A stretch of DNA of 64,000 bases from NCBI GenBank assembly GCA_001770815.1, contig MESD01000021.1:1-64000 (forward strand). Reading direction: 5' to 3'. A program made the translations under genes and the position numbers. The notes beneath the pieces were generated by a model, which was not told the origin of the DNA, ran no database searches, and saw nothing but the letters and a program-made list of their open reading frames with translations. Below are positions 52,363 through 61,026 of this stretch, one piece after another (position 1 is the stretch's first letter; each line of letters begins with the position of its first letter). Origin of the DNA: Burkholderiales bacterium RIFCSPHIGHO2_12_FULL_69_20. GTDB taxonomy: Bacteria; Pseudomonadota; Gammaproteobacteria; Burkholderiales; Burkholderiaceae_C.

Positions 52363-53561
52363 ACGCAGACATCACTCCCCCCCGCAGCGCCTTCGGCGCT
52401 CCCCCCCAGGGAGGCGCCCCCAGCGGCCCGGCAGAGCCGGTTCCGCGGCGGCCGCTTGGCGAACTCGCCTTCGTTCAACGTCGTGGCTTGCTGCTAGGTG
52501 TCCGCGGCTGGGCGGCGGTGATCGCCGCGCTGGCGGTCATCACCGTGGTATTCCCGGTGTTGAACCTGCTGGTGCCGGCGGGCAGCCCGTTCCACGTCAG
52601 CGACTATGCGGTGCAGCTGACCGGCAAGATCCTCTGCTACGCCATCTGCGCGCTGGCGATGGACCTGATCTGGGGCTACACCGGCATCCTGAGCCTGGGC
52701 CATGGCCTGTTCTTCGCGCTGGGCGGCTACGGCATGGGCATGTACCTGATGCGCCAGATCGGGCTGGACGGCAACTACAAGAGCCCGCTGCCTGATTTCA
52801 TGGTGTTCCTGAACTGGAAGGAACTGCCCTGGACCTGGACGGTCTCCGATTCGTTCATCGCCCAGATGCTGCTGGTGGTGCTGGTGCCGGGGCTGCTGGC
52901 GCTGGTGTTCGGCTGGTTCGCCTTCCGCTCGCGCATCAAGGGCGTGTACTTCTCGATCATCACGCAGGCCCTGACCTTTGCCGCGATGCTGCTGTTCTTC
53001 CGCAACGAGACCGGCTTCGGCGGCAACAACGGCTTCACCGACTTCAAGCGTTTGCTCGACCTGCCGATCGCCACGCCGGGCATGCGCATCACGCTGTTCG
53101 TCATCACCGGCATCACGCTGGTGGGCTGCTACCTGCTGTCGCGCGCCATCGTCAACAGCAAGTACGGCCGGGTGCTGCAGGCCATCCGCGATGCCGAGAC
53201 CCGCGTGATGTTCACCGGCTACAACCCGCTGGCCTACAAGCTGAGCATCTGGGTGCTGAGCGCGGTGATGTGCGCGGTGGCCGGCGCCTTGTACGTGCCG
53301 CAGGTGGGCATCATCAACCCCAGCGAGATGAGCCCCGCGGCCAGCATCGAGATCGCCATCTGGGCCGCGGTGGGTGGCCGCGCCACGCTGATCGGGCCGA
53401 TCGTCGGCGCGTTCTTCGTCAACGGCGCCAAGAGCTGGTTCACCGTGGCCTTTCCGGAGTTCTGGCTGTACTTCCTGGGGGCGCTGTTCATCGCGGTGAC
53501 GTTGTTCCTGCCGAACGGCATCGTCGGCCTGTTCAAGCGTGCGGTGGAGAAGAAGGCATGA
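52359..53561 (+). CDS. urtC: Urea ABC transporter permease UrtC, with repeat-derived N-terminus
   Basis: This 400-residue permease of the LivM type has about ten helices and family motifs IWGYTGILSLGHGLFFALGG, FRSRIKGVYFSIITQALTFA and YKLSIWVLSAVMCAVAGALY. Residues 6-31 (PPRSAFGAPPQGGAPSGP onwards) are coded by a second copy of the GC-rich hairpin repeat found in the urtA-urtB spacer. These residues are Pro/Gly-rich, unlike family N-termini, and precede the first helix. ATG 52359 is supported by the overlap with urtB and a GGAG site. The repeat thus seems to have inserted in the 5' end of the gene and stayed in frame. Confidence 0.95.
   Translation: MNADITPPRSAFGAPPQGGAPSGPAEPVPRRPLGELAFVQRRGLLLGVRGWAAVIAALAVITVVFPVLNLLVPAGSPFHVSDYAVQLTGKILCYAICALAMDLIWGYTGILSLGHGLFFALGGYGMGMYLMRQIGLDGNYKSPLPDFMVFLNWKELPWTWTVSDSFIAQMLLVVLVPGLLALVFGWFAFRSRIKGVYFSIITQALTFAAMLLFFRNETGFGGNNGFTDFKRLLDLPIATPGMRITLFVITGITLVGCYLLSRAIVNSKYGRVLQAIRDAETRVMFTGYNPLAYKLSIWVLSAVMCAVAGALYVPQVGIINPSEMSPAASIEIAIWAAVGGRATLIGPIVGAFFVNGAKSWFTVAFPEFWLYFLGALFIAVTLFLPNGIVGLFKRAVEKKA
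52374..52450 (+). repeat. GC-rich hairpin repeat, copy 2 (inside urtC)
   Basis: The copy has the same layout as the one at 50651-50730: two runs of seven C (CCCCCCC), an inner GCGCCTTCGGCGC hairpin of the first part and the identical 31-nt block at 52420-52450. Here it is translated as part of UrtC. Confidence 0.8.
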
Positions 53562-54445
53562 CGCCCGACCTGATGGAGCAGGGCGCCCAGCGCCGCGCCG
53601 ACTACGAGGCCAGGCAGCAGGCCAGCCGCAACACCGAGAGCGGCGGGCGCGACGCCAGCTACGGCCGCATCGCGCGGCTGGGCGTGCCCGATTTCACCCA
53701 GGGCGTGGCGCTGTACCTGGACGACATCACCGTCAGCTTCGACGGCTTTCGGGCGCTGAACAAGCTGAGCCTGACGGTCAACGTGGGCGAGCTGCGCTGC
53801 ATCATCGGCCCCAACGGCGCGGGCAAGACGACGATGATGGACTGCATCACCGGCAAGACCCGGCCCGACAGCGGCACCGCGTCGTTCGGCTCCACCATCG
53901 ACCTGCTGCGCCTGAGCGAGCCGCAGATCGCCCAGGTGGGCATCGGCCGCAAGTTCCAGAAGCCCACGGTGTATGAAGATCTGAGCGTTTTCGAGAACCT
54001 CGAACTCGCGTTGGCGGCTGACCGGCGCGTGAGGGCCTCGCTGTTCTCGCGCCTGTCCGGCGAGCAGCTCGACCGCATCGGCGAAACCCTGGGCACCATC
54101 CACCTGATGGCCGACGCCCAGCGCACCGCCGGCCTGTTGAGCCACGGCCAGAAGCAGTGGCTGGAGATCGGCATGCTGCTGGTGCAAGACCCCAAGCTGC
54201 TGTTGCTGGACGAACCGGTGGCCGGCATGACCGACGAAGAGACCGAGCGCACCGCCGAGCTGTTTCTCAGCCTGGAAGGCAAGCACAGCCTGGTGGTGGT
54301 GGAGCACGACATGAAGTTCGTCGACCAGCTGACCGAGGGCCGCAAGAAGGTGACGGTGCTGCATGAAGGCAGCGTGCTGGCCGAGGGGTTGCTGGCGGAG
54401 GTGCAGAACAACGAGAAGGTGGTGGAGGTGTACCTTGGGCGGTGA
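53558..54445 (+). CDS. urtD: Urea ABC transporter ATPase UrtD
   Basis: This 295-residue ATPase has Walker A GPNGAGKTT, a Q-loop region GRKFQKPTVYEDLSVFENLE, the ABC signature in the form LSHGQKQWLEIG and Walker B LLLLDEPVAGMT, with the switch His in VVVEHDMKFV. About 50 residues before the first strand (DASYGRIARLGVPDFTQG and upstream) are longer than usual, but UrtD proteins of Burkholderiales often have such an extension. ATG 53558 overlaps the urtC stop by 4 nt. It powers the UrtBC channel together with UrtE. Confidence 0.96.
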   Translation: MTPDLMEQGAQRRADYEARQQASRNTESGGRDASYGRIARLGVPDFTQGVALYLDDITVSFDGFRALNKLSLTVNVGELRCIIGPNGAGKTTMMDCITGKTRPDSGTASFGSTIDLLRLSEPQIAQVGIGRKFQKPTVYEDLSVFENLELALAADRRVRASLFSRLSGEQLDRIGETLGTIHLMADAQRTAGLLSHGQKQWLEIGMLLVQDPKLLLLDEPVAGMTDEETERTAELFLSLEGKHSLVVVEHDMKFVDQLTEGRKKVTVLHEGSVLAEGLLAEVQNNEKVVEVYLGR

Positions 54446-54504
54446 GTTGCTGGTGCCTTGCGAAGGACTGGTGCGTGGCCACGGTCGGCACCGACCCGGC
54501 TGCC

Positions 54505-54708
54505 TCCGTGTCCCCCGGGCCTTCGGCCCTCCTCCTTTACCTGCGGCAGCCGGGTCGGCACCGCCCGTGGCCAGGCAGCACCGAGGTGTGCCTGCATGCA
54601 TGCCGCGGTGGTGCCGGTCCGCAGGCAGCGGGTGTGCGGCTGACGCAGGTAAAAGGAGGAGGGCCGGAGGCCCGGGGGACACGGAGTCAGCCGCACACCC
54701 GCTGCCTG
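54505..54708 (+). promoter_or_regulatory. Large alternative stem-loops in the urtD-urtE spacer
   Basis: The 312-bp spacer between urtD and urtE has no gene but strong inverted repeats. Arm 54505-54545 is complementary to arm 54644-54685 over about 41 nt, with one mismatch and one extra base. A second, perfect 23-nt inverted pair lies at 54622-54644 and 54686-54708 and encloses the second arm. The two folds compete, because both use or enclose 54644-54685. That is the layout of an attenuator-like switch or of a composite dispersed repeat. No ORF with a ribosome-binding site is present. The urtE ribosome-binding site follows at about 54743-54748. Confidence 0.7.
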
Positions 54709-54757
54709 TGGACTCGTGCGGTCCAAGCACGCCGAGCCTCTCAGCAGGAAATACAAC

Positions 54758-55462
54758 ATGCTGAAGGTCGACGGCATCAACCAGTATTACGGCGGCAGCC
54801 ACATCCTGCGCAACCTGGGCTTCGAGGCCAGGCTGGGCGAGGTGACCGTGGTGCTGGGCCGCAACGGCGTGGGCAAGACCACGTTGCTCAAGAGCCTGAT
54901 GGGTGTGGTGCCGGTGAAGACCGGCACGGTGGCTTTCGATGGCGCCGACATCACCCGCAGCACGCCCTACGAGCGTGTGCGCCGCGGCATCGGCTACGTG
55001 CCGCAAGGCCGCGAGATCTTCAGCCGCCTGACGGTGGAAGACAACCTGAAGATGGGCCTGGCGGTCAAGCCCGGGGGCGCACCGCTGCCGGCCGAATTGT
55101 TCGAGCTGTTCCCGGTGCTCCAGCAGATGATTCACCGCCGCGGCGGCGACCTGTCGGGCGGCCAGCAGCAGCAGTTGGCCATCGCCCGTGCGCTGGCGGC
55201 CGGCCCCAAGCTGCTGATCCTGGACGAACCGACCGAAGGCATCCAGCCCAGCATCATCAAGGACATCGGCCGGGTGATCCGCATGCTGGCCGATCGGGGC
55301 CTGAACGGTCAGCGCATGGCCGTCGTGCTGGTCGAGCAGTATTACGACTTCGCCGCCGAACTGGCCGACCAGTACCTGGTGATGGAGCGCGGCGAGATCA
55401 TCGTCCGCGGCCGCGGCGCCGACATGGAAGCCGATGCCGTGCGCCAGCGCGTGGCGATCTGA
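54758..55462 (+). CDS. urtE: Urea ABC transporter ATPase UrtE
   Basis: This 234-residue ATPase has Walker A GRNGVGKTT, signature LSGGQQQQLAIARAL and Walker B LLILDEPTEGIQPSII, matching UrtE/LivF-type subunits. ATG 54758 follows an AGGAA site by 9 nt, and the family start MLKVDGINQYYGGSHIL is at this Met rather than 14 codons earlier. It closes the urt operon. It is separated from urtD by the structured spacer, so its level may be set separately. Confidence 0.96.
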   Translation: MLKVDGINQYYGGSHILRNLGFEARLGEVTVVLGRNGVGKTTLLKSLMGVVPVKTGTVAFDGADITRSTPYERVRRGIGYVPQGREIFSRLTVEDNLKMGLAVKPGGAPLPAELFELFPVLQQMIHRRGGDLSGGQQQQLAIARALAAGPKLLILDEPTEGIQPSIIKDIGRVIRMLADRGLNGQRMAVVLVEQYYDFAAELADQYLVMERGEIIVRGRGADMEADAVRQRVAI

Positions 55463-55554
55463 CGGACTGGTTCCCACTGGGCCTGTTGCTGCCGGCCCGG
55501 CCACGCCGGCCGCCTAAACTGGCAGCCTGACCACCCACGGCCTGGCCGCCGCCG

Positions 55555-57342
55555 ATGCAGTCGTCCCCACCCGCCGAGCTCGAAACCGTTCAAGCGGTGG
55601 ATGCGCTGAACCAGCGCGCGCACCAGCTGCGCCACAGCGATGCCCGCGCGGCGCTGGCGCTGTGCCGCCGGGCCCACGACCTGGCGCTGCGCCTGGACTA
55701 CCAGCGTGGCCTGGCCTACAGCCTGCTGCGCACCAGCGTCTGCCAGGCCATCCTGGGCGACGATCCGGACGACTGCCTGGCGGCGCTGCAGCAGGCCATC
55801 AGCCTGATGCGCAGCCTGGGCGATCAGCGCGGTGAGGCCGAGGCCCTCAACCACCAGGGCAACCTGCACCTCGACCGCCAGGCGCACGAGGCGGCGCTGC
55901 ACTGCTACCAACAGGCGCTGCGGCTGCGCCAGGCGGTGGGCGACCGGGCCGCCGAGTCGACCACGCTCAACAACATCGCGCTGGTGCACCGCGACACCGG
56001 GCAGTTTGCCGAAGCGCTGGAGCACCTGCTGCAAAGCCGGCAACTGGGCGAGGCAGCGGGCGATGCCGGCGCCACCGCCTACGCCCTGACCAACCTCGCG
56101 GTGCTGCTGGCCGAGATGGGCGAGCAGCCCGCGGCCCAGACGCACTTCGACCGTGCCCTGGCGCTGGTGCGGCAGACGCCCGACCGCGCGCTGGAGTGCA
56201 CCGTGCTGATCGGCCTGGGGCGTCTGCTCAACGATGCCGGCGAGCCGCAACAGGCGCTGCCGCATCTGCGCACCGCCTTCGACCTGGCCCAGCGTACCGG
56301 CAATGTCGGCGACCTGGCGCTGGCGCTGCTGGCCCTGGGCCTGGTGCAGCAGGCAATGGGCCAGACCGCGGCGGCGGCACCGCTGCTGGCCGACGCGCTC
56401 GACCTGGCCCAGCGCCGGGGCGACCGCGGCCTGGCAGCGCAGGTGCTGCTGGCGCAGGCGCGCACGCCGATGGCGGGCGACGACCCCACGGCCGCGCTGC
56501 AGCTGCTGCGCCAGGCCTTGGCGCATGCCGAGGCGGCGCAGGCGTTGCCCCTGATCGGCACCACGCACGGCTGCCTGTCGCAGGCGCATGAGTCGCTGGG
56601 CGATCTGGCGGCCGCGCTGCAGCACTTTCGGGCCTACCACGCCTGCACCCAGCGGCTGCAGGACCAGCCCTCGCAGCGCCGCATCCGCGCACTGATGAAC
56701 CAGCAGGATCTGGCCCGCGTGCAGCACGACGCGCTGGCCGAGCGCGCGCGCAATGCCGAGCTGGCCCAGGCGCTGGCCGATGCCCAGCGTGCCGAGCAAC
56801 ACCACAGCCAGCTGCTGGCCGAGCTGCAGGCGCAGGCCGGGCTGCTGCAGCAGCTGGCGCGCGAGGACGGCCTCACCGGCCTGGCCAACCGCCGCTGGCT
56901 GGATCTGCAACTGCAGCGCGAGGTGCAGCGCGCGCAGCGCTTCGGCCACCCGCTGGCGGTGGCGATGATCGACATCGACCACTTCAAGGCCATCAACGAC
57001 GGCTTCTCGCATGCGGCGGGCGATGCAGCGCTGCGCGTGGTGGCGCGTCTGCTGGCCGATGGCTGCCGCTCCAGCGACGTGGCCGGGCGCTACGGCGGCG
57101 AGGAGTTCGTGCTGATCCTGGTCGAGACGCCGGCCGACCAGGCGCAGGGGCTGGGCGACAAGCTGCGCCAGCGCATCGCCAGCCACGACTGGGCGGCAGT
57201 GCTGGCCGGTCTGCCGCCGCTGACGGTGAGCATCGGCGTGGCCGGGCTGGGTGCCGACGACGACGCCGCCAGCCTGCTGGCGCGCGCCGACCTGCAGCTC
57301 TACCGCGCCAAGCGGGACGGGCGCAACCGGGTGTGCGGCTGA
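55555..57342 (+). CDS. TPR-domain diguanylate cyclase (TPR-GGDEF)
   Basis: This 595-residue cytosolic protein has about nine tetratricopeptide repeats (residues 20-370; for example RGEAEALNHQGNLHLDRQAH and AESTTLNNIALVHRDTGQFA), a coiled coil (about 390-430) and a GGDEF domain that begins at DGLTGLANRRWLDLQLQRE, with the active-site RYGGEEFVLILVE. It should make c-di-GMP with the TPR part acting as a protein-interaction input. No membrane helix or EAL domain is present. It follows urtE by 92 bp in the same direction, but a joint transcript is not needed. Confidence 0.93.
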   Translation: MQSSPPAELETVQAVDALNQRAHQLRHSDARAALALCRRAHDLALRLDYQRGLAYSLLRTSVCQAILGDDPDDCLAALQQAISLMRSLGDQRGEAEALNHQGNLHLDRQAHEAALHCYQQALRLRQAVGDRAAESTTLNNIALVHRDTGQFAEALEHLLQSRQLGEAAGDAGATAYALTNLAVLLAEMGEQPAAQTHFDRALALVRQTPDRALECTVLIGLGRLLNDAGEPQQALPHLRTAFDLAQRTGNVGDLALALLALGLVQQAMGQTAAAAPLLADALDLAQRRGDRGLAAQVLLAQARTPMAGDDPTAALQLLRQALAHAEAAQALPLIGTTHGCLSQAHESLGDLAAALQHFRAYHACTQRLQDQPSQRRIRALMNQQDLARVQHDALAERARNAELAQALADAQRAEQHHSQLLAELQAQAGLLQQLAREDGLTGLANRRWLDLQLQREVQRAQRFGHPLAVAMIDIDHFKAINDGFSHAAGDAALRVVARLLADGCRSSDVAGRYGGEEFVLILVETPADQAQGLGDKLRQRIASHDWAAVLAGLPPLTVSIGVAGLGADDDAASLLARADLQLYRAKRDGRNRVCG

Positions 57343-57471
57343 GGGCAGGTCGTTCGGCGCAGGCGCCGGTGCAACGTTGACACGCGCATGACATGAACGG
57401 CAGAAACACTGTGAAGCAAGTCGCGGCACCTGGCCTCGACTGCACTGCCCAACACTGACGGAGCCCTCACC

Positions 57472-58899
57472 ATGTTCAAGACCCTGCCCATCGCCGCCGC
57501 GGTGGGTCTGCTCGCCTTCGGCGCGCAGGCCTTCGCCCAGACCAGCCTGTTCTCCACCTACACCCCTGGCGCCGCCAGCGTGGCGACGCTGCCCACCGGC
57601 AGCCCCCTGGAGATGACCTCACCGCTGGTGCTGTCGTCGCCCAACTTCACCCAGACCATCATCGCCAACCGCGCCAACCAGAACGCGCTGGTGCCCGGCT
57701 CGAACTCGGGCAACTGGGACATGATCGACACCAACCGCACCGGCCCCGACGCCGGCCGCTACCTGTTCACCCCCTTCGAGACCGGCACCGGCGGCGTGAT
57801 GCGCGTCGACCTGTGGGACAACAACTACAACACCCGCGCGGTGTCCATCGTGTCGCCGGGCACGCAGGGTTTCGTGGCGGGCGATGCCTCGCGCTGGACG
57901 CCCTGGGGCACCTACCTGACGGCTGAAGAGTCGTGGAGCGAGCCCAACCAGGTGGCCAGCGGCAAGGGCCGCCTGTTCGAGGTGACCGATCCCACCACCG
58001 CCACCGCCGGCGCCGCCAACTTCGTGCACCGCAAGATCGGCCCGGCCGACATCCGCGTCTCGCACGAAGGCCTGGCCTTCGACAACAGCAACAACTTCTA
58101 TTTCATCGACGAGCGCAACGACAGCCACATCTTCAAGTTCACCTCGGTCAACCCCAACGCCAGCAACGGCGCCGACTTCTTCGCCAACGGCCAGACCTCG
58201 GTGCTGCGCGTGGGCGACGGCATGACCCAGGAAGCCACCGGTGCCTACTCGTGGGTGGCGCTGACCAACGCCACCGGCGCCGCGCTGCCCAACACCATCG
58301 TCAAGACCGACGCCAACGGCATGCCCATCCTGGACGGCCGCGCCACGCCCAATGTGGTCGACTTCGTCGGCACCAACTTCGACCGCCCCGAGGATCTGGA
58401 GATCCAGACCCTGGCCAACGGTGAGCAGCGGCTGTACGTGGCCACCACCACCAATGACAAGGTGTTCTCGCTGGACCTCGCCAACAACCAGATCAACCTG
58501 TTCGCCAGCCAGGATTCGATCAACGCGGCCACGGGCCTGACGGTCGGCACGGACTTCAACAGCCCCGACAACCTGGCCATCGATGCCGACGGCAACATCT
58601 ACATCATCGAAGACCAGGGCGGTGGCAACGCCAACATCTGGTTCGCCAAGGACACCGACCGCGACGGCGTGGCCGAGAGCGTGGGCGTGTGGGCCGCGCT
58701 GGCCACCAACGGCGCCGAGCCGACCGGGCTGTTCTTCGACCTGAACGACCCGAACGTGGCCTTCCTGAACGTGCAGCACCCGGCCAGCGGCAACGACTTG
58801 ATGGTGCGCATCTCGGCCGTGCCCGAGCCGCAGACCTACGCCATGATGCTGGCCGGCCTGCTGGGTGTGGGCTTCCTGGCCCGCCGCCGCAAGGGCTGA
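57472..58899 (+). CDS. PhoX-like (DUF839) exported protein with PEP-CTERM sorting signal
   Basis: This 475-residue secreted protein has a signal peptide (PIAAAVGLLAFGAQAFAQ, cleavage after AFAQ) and a beta-propeller-like PhoX/DUF839 body (FDRPEDLEIQTLANGEQRLY, SPDNLAIDADGNIYIIEDQG and RWTPWGTYLTAEESWSEPNQ). Its C-terminus ends in VPEPQTYAMMLAGLLGVGFL followed by ARRRKG, the VPEP-helix-RRR layout of a PEP-CTERM sorting signal. It would be processed by an exosortase, which is not in the window. PhoX enzymes are calcium- and iron-dependent phosphatases; whether this relative is active is not clear. A GGAG site precedes ATG 57472. Confidence 0.93.
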   Translation: MFKTLPIAAAVGLLAFGAQAFAQTSLFSTYTPGAASVATLPTGSPLEMTSPLVLSSPNFTQTIIANRANQNALVPGSNSGNWDMIDTNRTGPDAGRYLFTPFETGTGGVMRVDLWDNNYNTRAVSIVSPGTQGFVAGDASRWTPWGTYLTAEESWSEPNQVASGKGRLFEVTDPTTATAGAANFVHRKIGPADIRVSHEGLAFDNSNNFYFIDERNDSHIFKFTSVNPNASNGADFFANGQTSVLRVGDGMTQEATGAYSWVALTNATGAALPNTIVKTDANGMPILDGRATPNVVDFVGTNFDRPEDLEIQTLANGEQRLYVATTTNDKVFSLDLANNQINLFASQDSINAATGLTVGTDFNSPDNLAIDADGNIYIIEDQGGGNANIWFAKDTDRDGVAESVGVWAALATNGAEPTGLFFDLNDPNVAFLNVQHPASGNDLMVRISAVPEPQTYAMMLAGLLGVGFLARRRKG

Positions 58900-58936
58900 T
58901 GCCCGACCGCCCCGGCCCGGGTGGGCTGGGGATCTG

Positions 58937-58973
58937 CAGACGCCCGTGCGCGCCGTTGGCGCACGGGCGTCTG
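58937..58973 (+). terminator. 15-bp perfect hairpin terminator
   Basis: Arms at 58937-58951 and 58959-58973 pair perfectly (CAGACGCCCGTGCGC with its complement) around a 7-nt loop, just after the PEP-CTERM gene. It is followed by TCATGCC with no U-run, so it is a strong GC hairpin rather than a textbook intrinsic terminator. Its place suggests it ends the PEP-CTERM transcript. Confidence 0.75.
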
Positions 58974-59012
58974 TCATGCCGCGCCGCGGCGGCTGGCGCA
59001 TAGACTCCCCGC

Positions 59013-60317
59013 ATGACCGATGCCGCCAGAGTTGCCCCGCCCGCCATCCACGTCGCCGTCATCGGCGGCGGCCCCGCCGGGCTGATGGCCGCCGAGGTGC
59101 TGTTGCAGGGCGGGGCGCGGGTCGATCTGTACGACGGCATGCCCTCGGTGGGCCGCAAGTTTCTGCTGGCCGGCAAGGGCGGGCTCAACCTCACCCACAG
59201 CGAGGCGATCGAGCCCTTCGTCAGCCGTTATGCCGAGCGCGCGGCGCAGGTGGCGCCGTGGCTGCAGGCCTTCGATGCACCCGCGCTGCGCGACTGGGCA
59301 GCCGGGCTGGGCGTGGGCACCTTTGTCGGCAGCTCGGGCCGGGTGTTCCCTGCCGAGATGAAGGCCGCGCCGCTGCTGCGGGCCTGGCTGCACCGGCTGC
59401 GCAGCCAGGGCCTGCGGTTGCACATGCGCCACCGCTGGCTGGGCTGGCAGGCCGGTGATGCGCCCACCACGCTGCGCTTTGCCGCGCCCGCGGGTGATGT
59501 GCTGGTGCAGGCCGATGCGCTGGTGCTGGCGCTGGGTGGGGCCAGCTGGGCCCGGCTGGGCAGCGACGGCGCCTGGGCGCCCTGGCTGGCCGATCGCGGT
59601 GTGGGCGTGGCGCCGCTGCAGCCGTCGAACTGCGGCTTCGACGTCGGCTGGAGCCCCTACTTCGCCGAGCGCTTTGCCGGCGCGCCGATCAAGACGGTGC
59701 GCCTGCACGTCGACGACGGCCGGGGGCCGGCCTTCGACAAGCAGGGCGAGTTCGTCATCACCGCCACCGGCATCGAAGGCAGCCTGGTGTATGCCGCCTC
59801 GGCGCGGCTGCGCGAGGCCATCGCGCGCGATGGCAGCGCCACGCTGCAGCTCGACCTGCTGCCCGGGCGCAGCGTGGCGCAGCTGGCCAGCGCGCTGGCC
59901 AAGGGCCGCGGCGCACGATCCTTGCCCAACCACCTGAAGGAGCATGCCGGGCTCGACGGCGTGAAGGCCGCGCTGCTGCGCGAGCAGTTCAGCGCCAGCC
60001 AGCTGGCGGCAATGGTGGCCGGCCAGCCGCAGGTGCTGGCCGAGCGCCTGAAGGCCTGGCCGCTGCGGCTGATGGCCGCACGGCCGATCGACGAGGCCAT
60101 CAGCAGCGCCGGCGGCGTGCGCTTCGAGGCGATGGACGAACATGGCATGCTGCGCGCGCTGCCGGGTGTGTTTTGCGCCGGCGAGATGATCGACTGGGAG
60201 GCACCCACCGGCGGCTACCTGCTCGGCGCCAGCTTCGCCAGCGGGCGCGCCGCCGCGGCGGGTGTGCTGGCCCGGCATTCAAACCAGCCCGCACTGCCGC
60301 AGGAGAGCGCCGCATGA
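59013..60317 (+). CDS. BaiN/HI0933-like NAD(P)/FAD-dependent oxidoreductase (TIGR03862 type)
   Basis: This 434-residue flavoprotein starts with a dinucleotide-binding fold (VAVIGGGPAGLMAAEVLLQ), then GRKFLLAGKGGLNLTHSEAI, typical of the HI0933/BaiN family, where GLNLT is a signature. It contains the insert motif PSNCGFDVGWSPYFAERFAG and the FAD loop GGYLLGASFASGRAAAAGVL. The reaction is not established for this group; homologues are called tRNA or bile-acid-type oxidoreductases only by weak analogy. Its stop overlaps the glutathione transferase start by 4 nt. Confidence 0.92.
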   Translation: MTDAARVAPPAIHVAVIGGGPAGLMAAEVLLQGGARVDLYDGMPSVGRKFLLAGKGGLNLTHSEAIEPFVSRYAERAAQVAPWLQAFDAPALRDWAAGLGVGTFVGSSGRVFPAEMKAAPLLRAWLHRLRSQGLRLHMRHRWLGWQAGDAPTTLRFAAPAGDVLVQADALVLALGGASWARLGSDGAWAPWLADRGVGVAPLQPSNCGFDVGWSPYFAERFAGAPIKTVRLHVDDGRGPAFDKQGEFVITATGIEGSLVYAASARLREAIARDGSATLQLDLLPGRSVAQLASALAKGRGARSLPNHLKEHAGLDGVKAALLREQFSASQLAAMVAGQPQVLAERLKAWPLRLMAARPIDEAISSAGGVRFEAMDEHGMLRALPGVFCAGEMIDWEAPTGGYLLGASFASGRAAAAGVLARHSNQPALPQESAA

Positions 60318-60982
60318 TCGTCGTCCACCACCTCGAAAATTCGCGCTCGCAGCGGGTGCTGTGGCTGCTGGAAGAGCTGGGCCTGCCCTACGACATCAAG
60401 CACTACCAGCGTGATGCCAAGACCATGCTGGCCCCGCCCGAGCTGAGCCAGGTGCACCCGCTGGGCAAGAGCCCGGTGATCACCGATGGCGACAGCGTGG
60501 TGGCCGAGACCGGCGCCATCGTCGAGTACCTGCTCGACCAGTACGGCGAGGGCCGCCTGCGCCCCGAGCCCGGCACGCCCGAGCACCTGCGCTACCGCTA
60601 CTGGCTGCACTTCGCCGAAGGCTCGGCGATGCCGCCGCTGCTGATGAAGCTGGTGTTCGACAGCATCAACACCGCGCCGATGCCGTTCTTCATCAAGCCG
60701 GTGGCGCGTGCCATCGGCAAGAAGGTGACGGACCTGCTGGTGTGGCCCAACCTGACGCGGCAGTTCGATTTCATGGAGGCCGAACTGGGCCGCAGCACCT
60801 GGTTTGCCGGCAGCCGCATCAGCGGTGCCGACATCATGATGAGCTTTCCGCTCGAGGCCGCCGCGCAGCGGGCCGGCCTCGATGCCAGCCGGCCGAAGCT
60901 GATGGCGTTTCTCGAGCGCATCCACAAGCGCTCGGCGTACCAGCGGGCGCTCGAACGCGGCGGGCCTTACGATTTCGCCTGA
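60314..60982 (+). CDS. Glutathione S-transferase
   Basis: This 222-residue enzyme has a thioredoxin-like N-terminal domain (VHHLENSRSQRVLWLLEELG, with Ser near residue 10 as the likely glutathione-activating residue and the GETA-type motif in VVAETGAIVEYLLDQYG) and an all-helical C-terminal domain. It would conjugate or use glutathione in detoxification. ATG 60314 overlaps the flavoprotein stop (ATGA). The stop codon is the start of a 17-nt copy of the dispersed repeat seen at 44331. Confidence 0.94.
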   Translation: MIVVHHLENSRSQRVLWLLEELGLPYDIKHYQRDAKTMLAPPELSQVHPLGKSPVITDGDSVVAETGAIVEYLLDQYGEGRLRPEPGTPEHLRYRYWLHFAEGSAMPPLLMKLVFDSINTAPMPFFIKPVARAIGKKVTDLLVWPNLTRQFDFMEAELGRSTWFAGSRISGADIMMSFPLEAAAQRAGLDASRPKLMAFLERIHKRSAYQRALERGGPYDFA

Positions 60983-60996
60983 CAAGGTGTGAACGA
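60980..60996 (+). repeat. Half-copy of palindromic repeat at a stop codon
   Basis: The sequence TGACAAGGTGTGAACGA matches 44331-44347 at 16 of 17 positions. In both places TGA is the stop codon of a gene. Only this part is present here; the second arm is missing. Confidence 0.7.
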
Positions 60997-61026
60997 CCCC
61001 AGCCTGCGCCACCGGCGCCTCTCGCC

